A stretch of DNA of 64,000 nt from Sporomusaceae bacterium FL31 (GTDB lineage Bacteria; Bacillota; Negativicutes; DSM-1736; Dendrosporobacteraceae), in the NCBI GenBank assembly GCA_003990955.1, contig BIFV01000008.1, positions 365,066 to 429,065 on the forward strand, given 5' to 3'. Shown piece after piece: positions 18,222 to 29,797 of this stretch. How positions within the stretch are numbered: position 1 is the first letter of the stretch; each line of letters starts with the position of its first letter. The notes beneath the pieces were generated by a model. The model was not told the DNA's origin. It did no database searches and saw only the letters and a list, made by a program, of their open reading frames with translations. Made by a program: the position numbers and the translations under genes.

Positions 18222-18977
18222 TTAATACTCAATAGTGATAACAGGAGATCCAATTATTACATATGTGCGATGTTCATACGGACTATAGCGCAGTGCCATA
18301 TTAATATTGACCTCATTGCGCCCGATTTGCAGTTTTTTATCAATAAGCGGACTGAATCCTGTAGCACTAATGTATTGATCATTGATATTAGCACTAATTT
18401 TGGCCGCATTAATGGCTGCAAAAGCATCGTCCAATCGCCTGTCCCGTTCATCCTTCATTAGTTTACCATCAAGCCATCCCAGCAAGCAAGTAGTAATCTG
18501 CCCAGTTGCGCCAAATTCTGCCATAATCTTGGAAATTTTAGTATTTAACGTCTTAATAACCCGTTCATCCTGAGTCTGCATTTCTACATTGACCACTAAA
18601 TACACTTCAGTAGCTTTGTCTTTTGTAACTGGATTAAGCTGCTCAGCAATCACTATAATATGAGTGTCCTCAACCAGCGACTCTGCCCGAGCCAAGTTTT
18701 GATAGCGCGTAGTCGTTTTTGTAACCGAATACTCGGAAATTTGCAATTCTGCCATGGCCCGCTTGACCATTCTTGTTAATTCGGCCTCACTTGCCAAATT
18801 GACCGGCAGCTTGCCCCAGCCATTGATACTAATTGATCTTATTTCAGCACCAGTTGCCTGCATGGCACTGGCAAGCGGCTCATGAAGCATTACGGGTACG
18901 TTTTCGGCTGGACGGCAATAGGCTGTCATAAAAAATACCAACAAGAATACTACCTTTAAATAACCAAATGATTTCAT
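18222..18977 (-). CDS. ywmB: YwmB-family protein (TATA-box-binding-like fold)
   Basis: 251 residues with a signal peptide (YLKVVFLLVFFMTAYC). The family is a two-repeat alpha/beta exported protein of unknown function. Position between atpC and murA is the same as ywmB in B. subtilis. Visible features are an N-terminal GAEIRSISINGWGKLPVNLA and a C-terminal ATGFSPLIDKKLQIGRNEVN. AAAGGGGAG precedes the ATG. I infer the assignment from synteny plus weak sequence recall. Confidence 0.75.
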   Translation of the reverse strand: MKSFGYLKVVFLLVFFMTAYCRPAENVPVMLHEPLASAMQATGAEIRSISINGWGKLPVNLASEAELTRMVKRAMAELQISEYSVTKTTTRYQNLARAESLVEDTHIIVIAEQLNPVTKDKATEVYLVVNVEMQTQDERVIKTLNTKISKIMAEFGATGQITTCLLGWLDGKLMKDERDRRLDDAFAAINAAKISANINDQYISATGFSPLIDKKLQIGRNEVNINMALRYSPYEHRTYVIIGSPVITIEY

Positions 18978-19060
18978 TCTATTTTCTCCCCTTTGAAACT
19001 CTCCTTAATTTCATTCTTGCCATTTTCTAGGGGGGATATACAATGAAATTTATGGTTAAC

Positions 19061-19090
19061 AAAAAAAGAGCAGGCATGAATCCTGCTCTT
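19061..19090 (-). terminator. Intrinsic terminator of the ATP synthase operon
   Basis: Minus-strand AAGAGCAGG-ATTCATG-CCTGCTCTT followed by TTTTTTT; it starts about ten bases after atpC. Confidence 0.9.
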
Positions 19091-19099
19091 CGTTACTGC

Positions 19100-19519
19100 T
19101 TAATGTTTGTGTCGATGCGCCACTTGCAACCGCAGCAATGCTCGCTTCAAGGCAGCTTCGGCCCGGGCTGTATCAATGGCTTCCCGAGGTTCTTTGGCAC
19201 CTTTCAGTCTGGCTTCTGCTCGTACTTTTGCTGCTTCTGCCCGTGTTACATCAATTTCTTCCGGCAATTCAGCACATGCCGCCAAGACAGTTACTTTTTC
19301 TGGCTGTACATCAATAAAGCCACTGCATACCGAGATCTGCTGCTCGCCCTCGTCAGTCAGCAGACGAAGCGGCCAAATCTGCAGCCCCGCAATCAAGGGT
19401 GTATGACCAGGCAAGACCCCGATATCCCCACCTGTGGTGCGGGCAATGACCATGTTGACGTCAGCAGAGTAGACGATTTTCTCAGGGGAAACAATATCCA
19501 GCCGAATTGTTCTAGCCAC
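19100..19519 (-). CDS. atpC: ATP synthase F1 epsilon subunit
   Basis: 139 residues, N-terminal beta sandwich (IRLDIVSPEKIVYSADVNMV, then GDIGVLPGHTPLIAGL) and C-terminal two-helix domain rich in Ala and Arg that can brake ATP hydrolysis. GTG start with GGGGGAATAATAA upstream; 3 bases from atpD. Last gene of the operon. Confidence 0.95.
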   Translation of the reverse strand: MARTIRLDIVSPEKIVYSADVNMVIARTTGGDIGVLPGHTPLIAGLQIWPLRLLTDEGEQQISVCSGFIDVQPEKVTVLAACAELPEEIDVTRAEAAKVRAEARLKGAKEPREAIDTARAEAALKRALLRLQVAHRHKH

Positions 19520-19522
19520 TTA

Positions 19523-20944
<1,422 letters not shown>

Positions 20945-21790
20945 TTACTTCAAGGCCTCAGCACCGCCCACGATCTCAGAGATTTCGCGGGTAATGGTAG
21001 CCTGACGCACTTTATTGTAATTCAAAATAAGTTTGGATATAATTTCCTCGGCATTGTCGGTAGCCGCTTCCATGGCCGTCATACGTGCCCCCAGTTCACT
21101 GGCAGCAGCCTGCATGAGCGCTCCAAAGATGGTTGTTTCAAGATACTTAGGCAATAACAAGCCTAAAACCTCGTCTGCCGACGGTTCAAAAATATAATCG
21201 GTACTGGCCTGCTCTCCGGAATGAGCCGCAAGTGGCAGCAATTTCAGCGTAGTAGGCTTCAGATTGATTGGCGAAAAGAACTGCGTATAGACCAGATAAA
21301 TTTCATCACATTCGCCACTTTGAAAACGCTGGGATAGGTCTCTCGCAATCGCCCAAGCATGATCATAGGTTGGCCGCTCGCTAAATCCGGTATATTCAGC
21401 ATCAATCGTATAGCCCCGCCGTCTAAAATAATCCCGGGCTTTACGTCCTACTGTTACCAAACCAGTTGTTGCCTTATCAGAAACTTGGGGCAGCAGTTCC
21501 TTAAACACATTGGTTGAATACGCCCCTGCTAACCCTTTATCCGAACTCAGCACCACATAAACGGTCCGTTTAACTTCCCGGACTTCCAGCAAAGGATGGG
21601 TACTATCCTTTGTATGGGCAGCCACACTTGCCAAAATTTCTTGAATCTTTTCGGTATACGGCTTGCTGGATGTTGCTTTTTCCTGAGCACGTCGCAAGCG
21701 GGCAGCAGCTACCATTTTCATGGCTTTTGTAATCTGCTGGATATTCTTTACACTTTTAATGCGGCGGCGGATGTCCTGTGCACTAGGCAT
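20945..21790 (-). CDS. atpG: ATP synthase F1 gamma subunit
   Basis: 281 residues. Central rotor shaft: N-terminal helix RRRIKSVKNIQQITKAMKMV and C-terminal helix ARMTAMEAATDNAEEIISKL plus NKVRQATITREISEIVGGAE are the family signatures. GAGGGGTGAT precedes the ATG; 5 bases after atpA. Confidence 0.97.
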   Translation of the reverse strand: MPSAQDIRRRIKSVKNIQQITKAMKMVAAARLRRAQEKATSSKPYTEKIQEILASVAAHTKDSTHPLLEVREVKRTVYVVLSSDKGLAGAYSTNVFKELLPQVSDKATTGLVTVGRKARDYFRRRGYTIDAEYTGFSERPTYDHAWAIARDLSQRFQSGECDEIYLVYTQFFSPINLKPTTLKLLPLAAHSGEQASTDYIFEPSADEVLGLLLPKYLETTIFGALMQAAASELGARMTAMEAATDNAEEIISKLILNYNKVRQATITREISEIVGGAEALK

Positions 21791-21795
21791 CTACA

Positions 21796-23334
<1,539 letters not shown>

Positions 23335-23424
23335 TCATTCACCCCAATCTTAGTCCAAAAAAGTAAAGAAAATGCAGCCGCACCAAAACTGTGGCTGACA
23401 GGTGTTACGATGTTCAGCAATTCA

Positions 23425-23979
23425 TTAAACTGCAGTCTGGTCTGAAGACAACAGCGCAGTTTTCAGCGACTTTAATTGACGAACAATACTGCCATCAATA
23501 AGCTTTTCACCAATTTTGACCACAACTCCGCCTAAGATTTGCTCATCGACATGGAGCTTAAGAATAATCTGACTGCCAGTCACTTTGCTCAGCTTAGCAG
23601 TTAAGGCATCACGCTGACTGTCAGTTAGCGGTTTTGCTGTAGTAACTTCGGCTACTGCAATATTGCGAGTCTGATTCGCAATTTTAACATATTCGCTGAT
23701 TATAGCATGAAGGAGCGTCTCCCGCCGCTTATCAATCAACAGAAGTAAAAAGTTGCTGACAAAGTCAGCCAACTCACCGGTAAAAATTTTCGTTACCGTC
23801 TCTTTTTTGGCCTGTGGTGGAATCAGCGGATGATAGAGCAATGCATTCAGATCGTGATGTCCGCTAACAGTTTCCTGAATAGTCTCCAGTTGGGATTGAA
23901 CCTCATCCAGCATCCCTTTGTCTGCCGCAATCTCATAAATGGCTTGAGCATAAGTTTGAGCAAGCTGATTGGTTAACAT
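23425..23979 (-). CDS. atpH: ATP synthase F1 delta subunit
   Basis: 184 residues. Stator subunit linking F1 to the b subunits: N-terminal LAQTYAQAIYEIAADKGMLD and C-terminal LKLHVDEQILGGVVVKIGEK plus GSIVRQLKSLKTALL. Overlaps the atpF stop by 7 bases, with CGGTGG upstream. Confidence 0.94.
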   Translation of the reverse strand: MLTNQLAQTYAQAIYEIAADKGMLDEVQSQLETIQETVSGHHDLNALLYHPLIPPQAKKETVTKIFTGELADFVSNFLLLLIDKRRETLLHAIISEYVKIANQTRNIAVAEVTTAKPLTDSQRDALTAKLSKVTGSQIILKLHVDEQILGGVVVKIGEKLIDGSIVRQLKSLKTALLSSDQTAV

Positions 23980-24476
23980 GGCAATCCACCGATTTTTTCT
24001 TCATCCAAATCATGAATAAAGTCGTCTACCAGCTTAGCATTGGCCTGCTCATCAAGATTGCGGGCAATCACTTTAGTAGCGGCAGCAACAGCTAATGTGA
24101 CCACTTCACCTTTAAACTGTTTCATAGCCTGTTCCCGCTCCCGGATAATCTCTTCTTGAGTATTTTTTAGCAAACGGGCACTTTCTTCGCGCGCCTGCAA
24201 CAAAATTTCTTCTTTGTTTTGCTCAGCTAATTTGGTTGCTTTTTCTACAATGGCCTGTGCTTGAGCACGTGCTTCAGCCAATTGATTCAGATAATCTTGC
24301 TTTAGTTTCTCGGCAGCCAACCGCTCTTGCTCGGCATTATCCAAATTTGCCTGGATACTAGCCTGCCGGTCAGCTAATGTTTTCATGAGTGGTTTATAAG
24401 CGACTTTGCTCAAAATGGCCACAAGGATTAGGAAATTTATAATTTGCGCTATGAGTGTCGCATTCAAATCAACCAA
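23973..24476 (-). CDS. atpF: ATP synthase Fo b subunit
   Basis: 167 residues when started at the TTG at 24476, which has AGAGGAGG 9 bases upstream and gives the usual b-subunit beginning VDLNATLIAQIINFLILVAI. An earlier in-frame TTG (24524) would add 16 atypical residues and bury the ribosome site. One N-terminal membrane helix, then a long charged dimerising helix. Peripheral stalk. Confidence 0.93.
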   Translation of the reverse strand: MVDLNATLIAQIINFLILVAILSKVAYKPLMKTLADRQASIQANLDNAEQERLAAEKLKQDYLNQLAEARAQAQAIVEKATKLAEQNKEEILLQAREESARLLKNTQEEIIREREQAMKQFKGEVVTLAVAAATKVIARNLDEQANAKLVDDFIHDLDEEKIGGLPC

Positions 24477-24554
24477 TTGAGGCCCCTCCTCTTTCCAGCG
24501 TATAAGGGGAGCGGCTGGGTCCAAAAGTTCGGCCAGTCGCTCAATAACGCAACA

Positions 24555-24866
<312 letters not shown>

Positions 24867-24879
24867 CTATATAGAGTTG

Positions 24880-25560
24880 CTAGTGATGATCATCTTGCAA
24901 CGAGCTGGAAAGATAAGACATGGACAACATGGTAAAGATGAAGGCCTGAACAATGCCGACAAAGACACTAAAGGCCAGCCACGCTGTCGGAATTACATAA
25001 GGCACCAGCTTGCCTAATATAATCAGCAAAATTTCTCCTGCCAGAATATTACCAAATAAACGGAAAGACAGCGTAACCGGTTTGGCTAGTTCCTCAACAA
25101 TATTAATAATAACAAAGGGAATGAATGGCTGAAAATAATGTTTGATATAATTGCCGAATCCCTTATTTTTAATTGATAGAGCATGAACCAAAACAACGAC
25201 CATGAGCGCTAATCCTAACGTTGTATTGATGTCATTGGTTGGCGAGGCCAATCCTGGTATTAAGCCAATTTCATTACTAACCAAAATAAACAAAAATAAC
25301 GTGATAATCAGTGGTGCTAATTTTTTTCCTTTGGGTCCCATGGTGGCTTCAATTTGATCCAGCAGTGCCGTAACAACCATTTCTAAACAATTTTGCCAGC
25401 CACTTGGCACCATACTCAGCCGACGTGTAGCAGCAATGGCCAGCAAGATAACAACTGCCATGGCCAGCCAAGTCATATATAAGGTGTCAAGATTAAACGT
25501 AAATCCGGCAAATTGGGCCAGCTTATGAGCCCCAATCGCATGTCCTTCACTATGTCCCAT
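24880..25560 (-). CDS. atpB: ATP synthase Fo a subunit
   Basis: 226 residues with five to six membrane segments. The conserved Arg of the proton path is in KPVTLSFRLFGNILAGEILL. Also ALLDQIEATMGPKGKKLAPL and SNEIGLIPGLASPTNDINTT. GGAGTG lies upstream of the ATG. Confidence 0.96.
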   Translation of the reverse strand: MGHSEGHAIGAHKLAQFAGFTFNLDTLYMTWLAMAVVILLAIAATRRLSMVPSGWQNCLEMVVTALLDQIEATMGPKGKKLAPLIITLFLFILVSNEIGLIPGLASPTNDINTTLGLALMVVVLVHALSIKNKGFGNYIKHYFQPFIPFVIINIVEELAKPVTLSFRLFGNILAGEILLIILGKLVPYVIPTAWLAFSVFVGIVQAFIFTMLSMSYLSSSLQDDHH

Positions 25561-25570
25561 CGATGCATGT

Positions 25571-25981
25571 TCACTCCTTTTTCTGCAGAGATTGTTGGCT
25601 ATTTGAACCTGCCCGTGACTTACTCAAAGCTGTAACCACAAGCAGTGTTGCTTGAATCATCATAACAATTTGAAATGAGAATAAGCCGATGACTGCTGAT
25701 AAAAAATCAATTCCTGGCATGATCAGCGCCAGGATCAAAGCTAAAACAATAAAGCTTAGACGAATAAGCCATCCTATTCGCATATAGACAACCGTTTTAT
25801 TAAGTGGCACCTCAGCACTTCGTTTTACGCGAAAACTCAGCAGCGCATAATAACATAGGCTTGCCAGAAAGCCTAGTAAAAATCCCGGTAACAAATGTTG
25901 TCGATGACTCAACCAGCCAGCGCAGACAACAAGTATTCCCCAAGTTATCATTCCCAAAAGCATTCGTTTAATTTCAGTCAT
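25571..25981 (-). CDS. atpI: ATP synthase subunit I (AtpI)
   Basis: 136 residues, four hydrophobic segments, ending in a polar tail. This small membrane protein precedes atpB in most F-type operons and helps assemble the c ring. No strong ribosome site is visible. Identification rests on size, membrane pattern and position. Confidence 0.75.
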   Translation of the reverse strand: MTEIKRMLLGMITWGILVVCAGWLSHRQHLLPGFLLGFLASLCYYALLSFRVKRSAEVPLNKTVVYMRIGWLIRLSFIVLALILALIMPGIDFLSAVIGLFSFQIVMMIQATLLVVTALSKSRAGSNSQQSLQKKE

Positions 25982-26062
25982 GTATTCAATTAAGTTTGTA
26001 GGTTTATTTTGACCGTTTTTAGTCAGGATACACTCATCCTTTATCCTTTAATTGAGCGGTTA

Positions 26063-26278
26063 TCACGACTGCTTCATAATTTTTTTATAGGTAGCCCATA
26101 ATCCTGCTAAGATACCTAGCACAATGCCAACGATCGTACACCAGGGAGCTGTGGCAAAATAAGTATCAGCCATGCGGCCGCCAAATAAGCCAACTGCGAT
26201 TGTAGCCACAATATTAAGCCCAATGGATGTTGCCATGCCGAAAGCGGCAAACACTGGACTTTTCTTCTCCTTATCCAT
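26063..26278 (-). CDS. AtpZ/AtpI-family small membrane protein
   Basis: 71 residues, two membrane helices (NIVATIAVGLFGGRMADTYF and CTIVGIVLGILAGLWATYKK), matching the AtpZ/AtpI family (possible Mg2+/Ca2+ transporter or assembly factor of ATP synthase). I start at the ATG at 26278 because GGAGGTGTGC lies 7 bases upstream; an earlier GTG sits on the ribosome site. First gene of the ATP synthase operon. Confidence 0.8.
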   Translation of the reverse strand: MDKEKKSPVFAAFGMATSIGLNIVATIAVGLFGGRMADTYFATAPWCTIVGIVLGILAGLWATYKKIMKQS

Positions 26279-26540
26279 GAGCACACCTCCAGCGCAATTT
26301 CTTTTGCGCTAGTTCATCCGGCAATTTACTGCCAGCCTATGAGCTAAGCGTATTCGCAGGCGCTATTATAATTCCCGCACTGACAAAAAAATATAATTTT
26401 TGCCAATAATTTTATTGTTCTATCACAAACTAGCAAATCCTGCTGCCCAACAAGTTATTCTATTAACTTATGTCTACAAATTGCAAATTTTTAAATTATT
26501 TTATTTTTTCAGAACGCTTCACACCCGAAAGTTACCCTGA
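26279..26540 (-). promoter_or_regulatory. Leader and presumed promoter region of the ATP synthase operon
   Basis: About 300 bases between atpZ and wecB. A good -10 (TATAAT, plus-strand 26365-26370) lies in an A/T-rich stretch on the minus strand, but no convincing -35 is at 16-18 bases. Near the gene, AGCGCAA...TTGCGCT forms a small hairpin just upstream of the ribosome site. No ORF is supported. Confidence 0.35.
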
Positions 26541-26542
26541 AG

Positions 26543-26593
26543 AAAAAACTGCTGCTAATCCAGATTGATAACATCTGATTTAACAGCAGTTTG
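26543..26593 (-). terminator. Intrinsic terminator after wecB
   Basis: Minus-strand AAACTGCTG and CAGCAGTTT arms with an inner CAGAT/ATCTG pairing, followed by TTTTTTC. Confidence 0.8.
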
Positions 26594-26595
26594 AG

Positions 26596-27759
26596 CTACT
26601 CCATTTCGCAGCAGAAGGAGTCTGGCCTAATATCGATAAGGCCCCGTTTCCATAAGATAGCCTGAACAATACGGCGTGAAGCACGCCCATCCCCATATGG
26701 ATTACAGGCATTGGCCATATATTCATATTCATTTTGATTCGTTAGCAATAATCGCGTTTCACTATAAACACGATCTTTATCAGTACCGATAAGCTTCACA
26801 GTCCCAGCAGCAATGGCCTCTGGCCGTTCTGTCGTATCGCGTAAAACCAATACCGGTTTGCCTAAAGAAGGAGCTTCTTCCTGAATTCCGCCTGAATCAG
26901 TGAGTACTAAATAAGAGCGGGCCAATAAATTTGCAAAAGGCTGATACTCCAGCGGATCGATCAAATGCACCCGATCCAAGCCCCCCAGTTCGCTATTTAC
27001 GACTTCCCGTACTAACGGATTTTTATGTACCGGAAAAACCACTTCAACATCGTCAAATTCGTGGACAATATCGCGTAAAGCCTGATATACGTGACGCATT
27101 GGCTCACCAAGATTCTCACGGCGATGAGTTGTCACCAGGATGACCTTGCGATCAGTATAATTAATACCAGCCAATAGTTCATCTTGGAACTGGTAATCTT
27201 GCTTGACAGTCGCCAATAATGCATCAATCACCGTATTGCCAGTCACAAATACACTGCTTTTATCAATATTCTCCTGCAGTAAATTCTCCCTGGCTGTATC
27301 GGTAGGCGCAAAATGCAAATCAGTTAATGATCCTGTCAGTTTGCGATTCATTTCTTCCGGATATGGCGAATATTTATTTTGAGTTCTAAGTCCGGCTTCA
27401 ACATGACCAACAGCAATTTGGTGATAAAAAGCTGTTAATGCTCCGGCAAACGTAGTGGTTGTGTCACCATGGACAAGAACAATATCTGGCTTCTCTTCAG
27501 CCAGGACTGCATTGAGCCCTTGCATAGCCCTGCAGGTAATATCAAAAAGCGTCTGCCCTTTAGCCATAATATCCAGATCATGATCAGGTTTGATATCAAA
27601 TAGATTAAGTACTTGGTCCAGCATTTCGCGATGCTGAGCCGTTACGGCAACAACAGGTTCAATAATTGTTGGGTATTTCGCTAGTTCCAGCACTACAGGA
27701 GCCATTTTAATTGCTTCAGGACGTGTACCGAAAATTGTCATGACTTTTAGACGAGACAT
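26596..27759 (-). CDS. wecB: UDP-N-acetylglucosamine 2-epimerase (non-hydrolysing)
   Basis: 387 residues, full length. Interconverts UDP-GlcNAc and UDP-ManNAc for surface polysaccharide. Motifs: TIFGTRPEAIKMAPVVLEL, VLVHGDTTTTFAGALTAFY, VGHVEAGLRT, LVTTHRRENLGEPM and TDSGGIQEEAPSLGKPVLVL. It is followed toward the ATP synthase genes and preceded by wecA, so the pair probably makes an undecaprenyl-linked polymer. Equivalent to mnaA/yvyH in B. subtilis. Confidence 0.94.
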   Translation of the reverse strand: MSRLKVMTIFGTRPEAIKMAPVVLELAKYPTIIEPVVAVTAQHREMLDQVLNLFDIKPDHDLDIMAKGQTLFDITCRAMQGLNAVLAEEKPDIVLVHGDTTTTFAGALTAFYHQIAVGHVEAGLRTQNKYSPYPEEMNRKLTGSLTDLHFAPTDTARENLLQENIDKSSVFVTGNTVIDALLATVKQDYQFQDELLAGINYTDRKVILVTTHRRENLGEPMRHVYQALRDIVHEFDDVEVVFPVHKNPLVREVVNSELGGLDRVHLIDPLEYQPFANLLARSYLVLTDSGGIQEEAPSLGKPVLVLRDTTERPEAIAAGTVKLIGTDKDRVYSETRLLLTNQNEYEYMANACNPYGDGRASRRIVQAILWKRGLIDIRPDSFCCEME

Positions 27760-27829
27760 ATCATTACCCCTTCCGTCTGGTGAAAGTTACATTTGTATAA
27801 CCGCAAATTATTCCTCCAATTTGCATTAA

Positions 27830-27857
27830 AAAGGCAGGCTGCTGCCTGCCTGAGAGT
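27830..27857 (-). terminator. Intrinsic terminator after wecA
   Basis: Minus-strand AGGCAGGC-AGCA-GCCTGCCT followed by TTTTTAATG, immediately after the wecA stop. It implies that wecB is not simply read through from wecA. Confidence 0.8.
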
Positions 27858-27861
27858 GCGA

Positions 27862-28890
27862 TCAATGACTTTGTGCTGATTTTGCAGCTTTGAGGACACC
27901 GATTTTTCGAGCGCCAAAGAAAGCTACCCCAACAATCGCCAGGATAATAAGAATCCCTAATCCTTTATTTACTTCAGTGAGTGCAATGGCACTCAAGCCT
28001 AGGCAGCCGCTAATAACATACATCAACAGCACAGCTTGTTTTTGGCTAAAGCCCATTTCTAACAAACGATGATGCAAATGACCGCGATCAGGCTTAAAAA
28101 TTGGTTTTCCGCTCATATAACGGCGAATAATGGCAAAAGCAGTATCCATAATTGGCAATCCTAGTGCAACAATCGGTACAATTAAGGCAATGGTGGCCGC
28201 ACTCTTCACTGCACCAATGACCGATACAGCTGCCAGCATATAACCAAGGAACATACTGCCAGTATCACCCATAAAGATCTTTGCTGGATTAAAGTTATGC
28301 TGCAAGAAGCCCAAAGCACTTCCCGCCAAAGCAGCGGTCAAAATTGCTACAATCCAGAAATTCTGCTGCAAAGCCACTAATAAAATAGTGACTGAAGCAA
28401 TGGTTGATACACCAGCCGCCAAGCCATCTAATCCATCAATAAGGTTGAGTGTATTGGTAAGCCCCACAATCCATAGAATTGTAAGCGGAATGGACAAGAA
28501 ATCCACATAGATCATATCGCCAAACGGATTAGTAATCCAGTCAATACGAATATCAAATAATATAAGAACTGCAGCTGCTGCAATTTGACCAAGCAATTTG
28601 ACTTTTGCTGGCAACTGCTTTAAATCATCAATAATGCCGACAATTAGGATTACAGTACCGCCTAATAATAAACCCAGAATTTCGTGACTCACATGCATGC
28701 TGGCAAGCACCGCCAGTACAAAGCCGGCATAAATGGCGAGTCCGCCCATTCGTGGAATGGGTTTAGTATGAACTTTGCGGGCATCAGGCGCATCCATTGC
28801 TCCTGCTTTAATCGCAACATCAATAATTCGCGGAGTTAAGAAGTAAGCTACTATGAGAGCCACAGTAAATGCTACAATATATGTCTGCAT
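27862..28890 (-). CDS. wecA: Undecaprenyl-phosphate N-acetylglucosaminyl 1-phosphate transferase (WecA/TagO)
   Basis: 342 residues, about ten to eleven membrane helices. Starts lipid-linked polysaccharide synthesis. Motifs: KVHTKPIPRMGG, GIIDDLKQLPAKVKL, NTLNLIDGLDGLAAG, IFMGDTGSMFLGY and HLHHRLLEMGFS. GAGGTG precedes the ATG, and a consensus promoter lies 34-62 bases upstream. Confidence 0.94.
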   Translation of the reverse strand: MQTYIVAFTVALIVAYFLTPRIIDVAIKAGAMDAPDARKVHTKPIPRMGGLAIYAGFVLAVLASMHVSHEILGLLLGGTVILIVGIIDDLKQLPAKVKLLGQIAAAAVLILFDIRIDWITNPFGDMIYVDFLSIPLTILWIVGLTNTLNLIDGLDGLAAGVSTIASVTILLVALQQNFWIVAILTAALAGSALGFLQHNFNPAKIFMGDTGSMFLGYMLAAVSVIGAVKSAATIALIVPIVALGLPIMDTAFAIIRRYMSGKPIFKPDRGHLHHRLLEMGFSQKQAVLLMYVISGCLGLSAIALTEVNKGLGILIILAIVGVAFFGARKIGVLKAAKSAQSH

Positions 28891-28923
28891 AAATTTAACA
28901 CCTCATTTCTATGCAACAAACCT

Positions 28924-28952
28924 ATTTTACATCAGCCTATCCAACCTGTCAA
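28924..28952 (-). promoter_or_regulatory. Sigma-A promoter of wecA
   Basis: On the minus strand, -35 TTGACA (28947-28952) and -10 TAAAAT (28924-28929) are separated by 17 bases, ending 33 bases upstream of the wecA ATG. Confidence 0.75.
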
Positions 28953-29059
28953 TCGACGTCGTTTCGCATATAACAGGGCATTTAAAGCAATTTCACGCAA
29001 CAGGCAGAAGATTCTCCGCAGACAGGTTGCCTGGCGCTGTTATACGCCGTCAAACACGA

Positions 29060-29704
29060 CTATGCGCAGTATCCCTTTCGCCTTAACTTGGCAACATGAT
29101 CTTGGGTGAGTGTTTTTATATCAACTTGGTATCTTTCTGCCAAAATATACATCATTGTAAAACAACACTGAGCAACATCCAGAAGCTCACAAGCACAACC
29201 GCGCAGTGCGGCATCATTGGATAATTCTTGTTTTTCACCAGAAGCGCCGGCTTTTTTGCCCAGATATTGAGTTAACTCGCCTATTTCTTCCTGTATTTTA
29301 CAAACTGTAGTCAATAACGTAACTTGATCGAGATTTAGTCGCGGCAGAGCCATATATTTAAAGTTGCCAGCCGTTTCAATACGATAGCATTGTGATTTAT
29401 CAAAGCCATACCCTTTAGCCTCAAGTTTGGTTAAATGAACATCAATAAGCGCCTCAGCCTGAATCCCATAACAATCTTCCATAACAAAAATCATGGTGAC
29501 ACAAGTTTGTGCTACATCTAAAAGTTCGCCAGAAACTTCCCCCAGCAGCTCAGAAAATACTTTGGCATGAGGCTGCTGCTCATAAGGAAGGAAATGCAAC
29601 ACAGCGCGAGCCAGTTCACCGGCTTCTTCCATGATTTTTAACAAGGTGGATTGCAGGGTTGGCGAGAGATTATTTAGTTTTGGCAGATGAATGGCTTCAA
29701 ACAT
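29060..29704 (-). CDS. Tandem MazG-like nucleotide pyrophosphohydrolase
   Basis: 214 residues from the ATG at 29704, preceded by GGGGGAC. The protein contains two copies of a MazG-like all-alpha unit: first KIMEEAGELARAVLHF with GELLDVAQTCVTMIFV, then KIQEEIGELTQYLGKK with CELLDVAQCCFTMMYI. Each copy keeps the EExxE and ExxD metal-binding pattern. The family hydrolyses nucleoside triphosphates or similar pyrophosphates. The partner gene upstream, 93 bases away, encodes a SIR2-family protein. The cellular substrate is unknown. Confidence 0.75.
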   Translation of the reverse strand: MFEAIHLPKLNNLSPTLQSTLLKIMEEAGELARAVLHFLPYEQQPHAKVFSELLGEVSGELLDVAQTCVTMIFVMEDCYGIQAEALIDVHLTKLEAKGYGFDKSQCYRIETAGNFKYMALPRLNLDQVTLLTTVCKIQEEIGELTQYLGKKAGASGEKQELSNDAALRGCACELLDVAQCCFTMMYILAERYQVDIKTLTQDHVAKLRRKGYCA

Positions 29705-29797
29705 GGTATTGTCCCCCGCAAAATACTCGTACCTAGTAAATTTTAGCACACCATGAGGCAAATTTTCAATTTTTATATTAAGATTTTTTTCGACATA

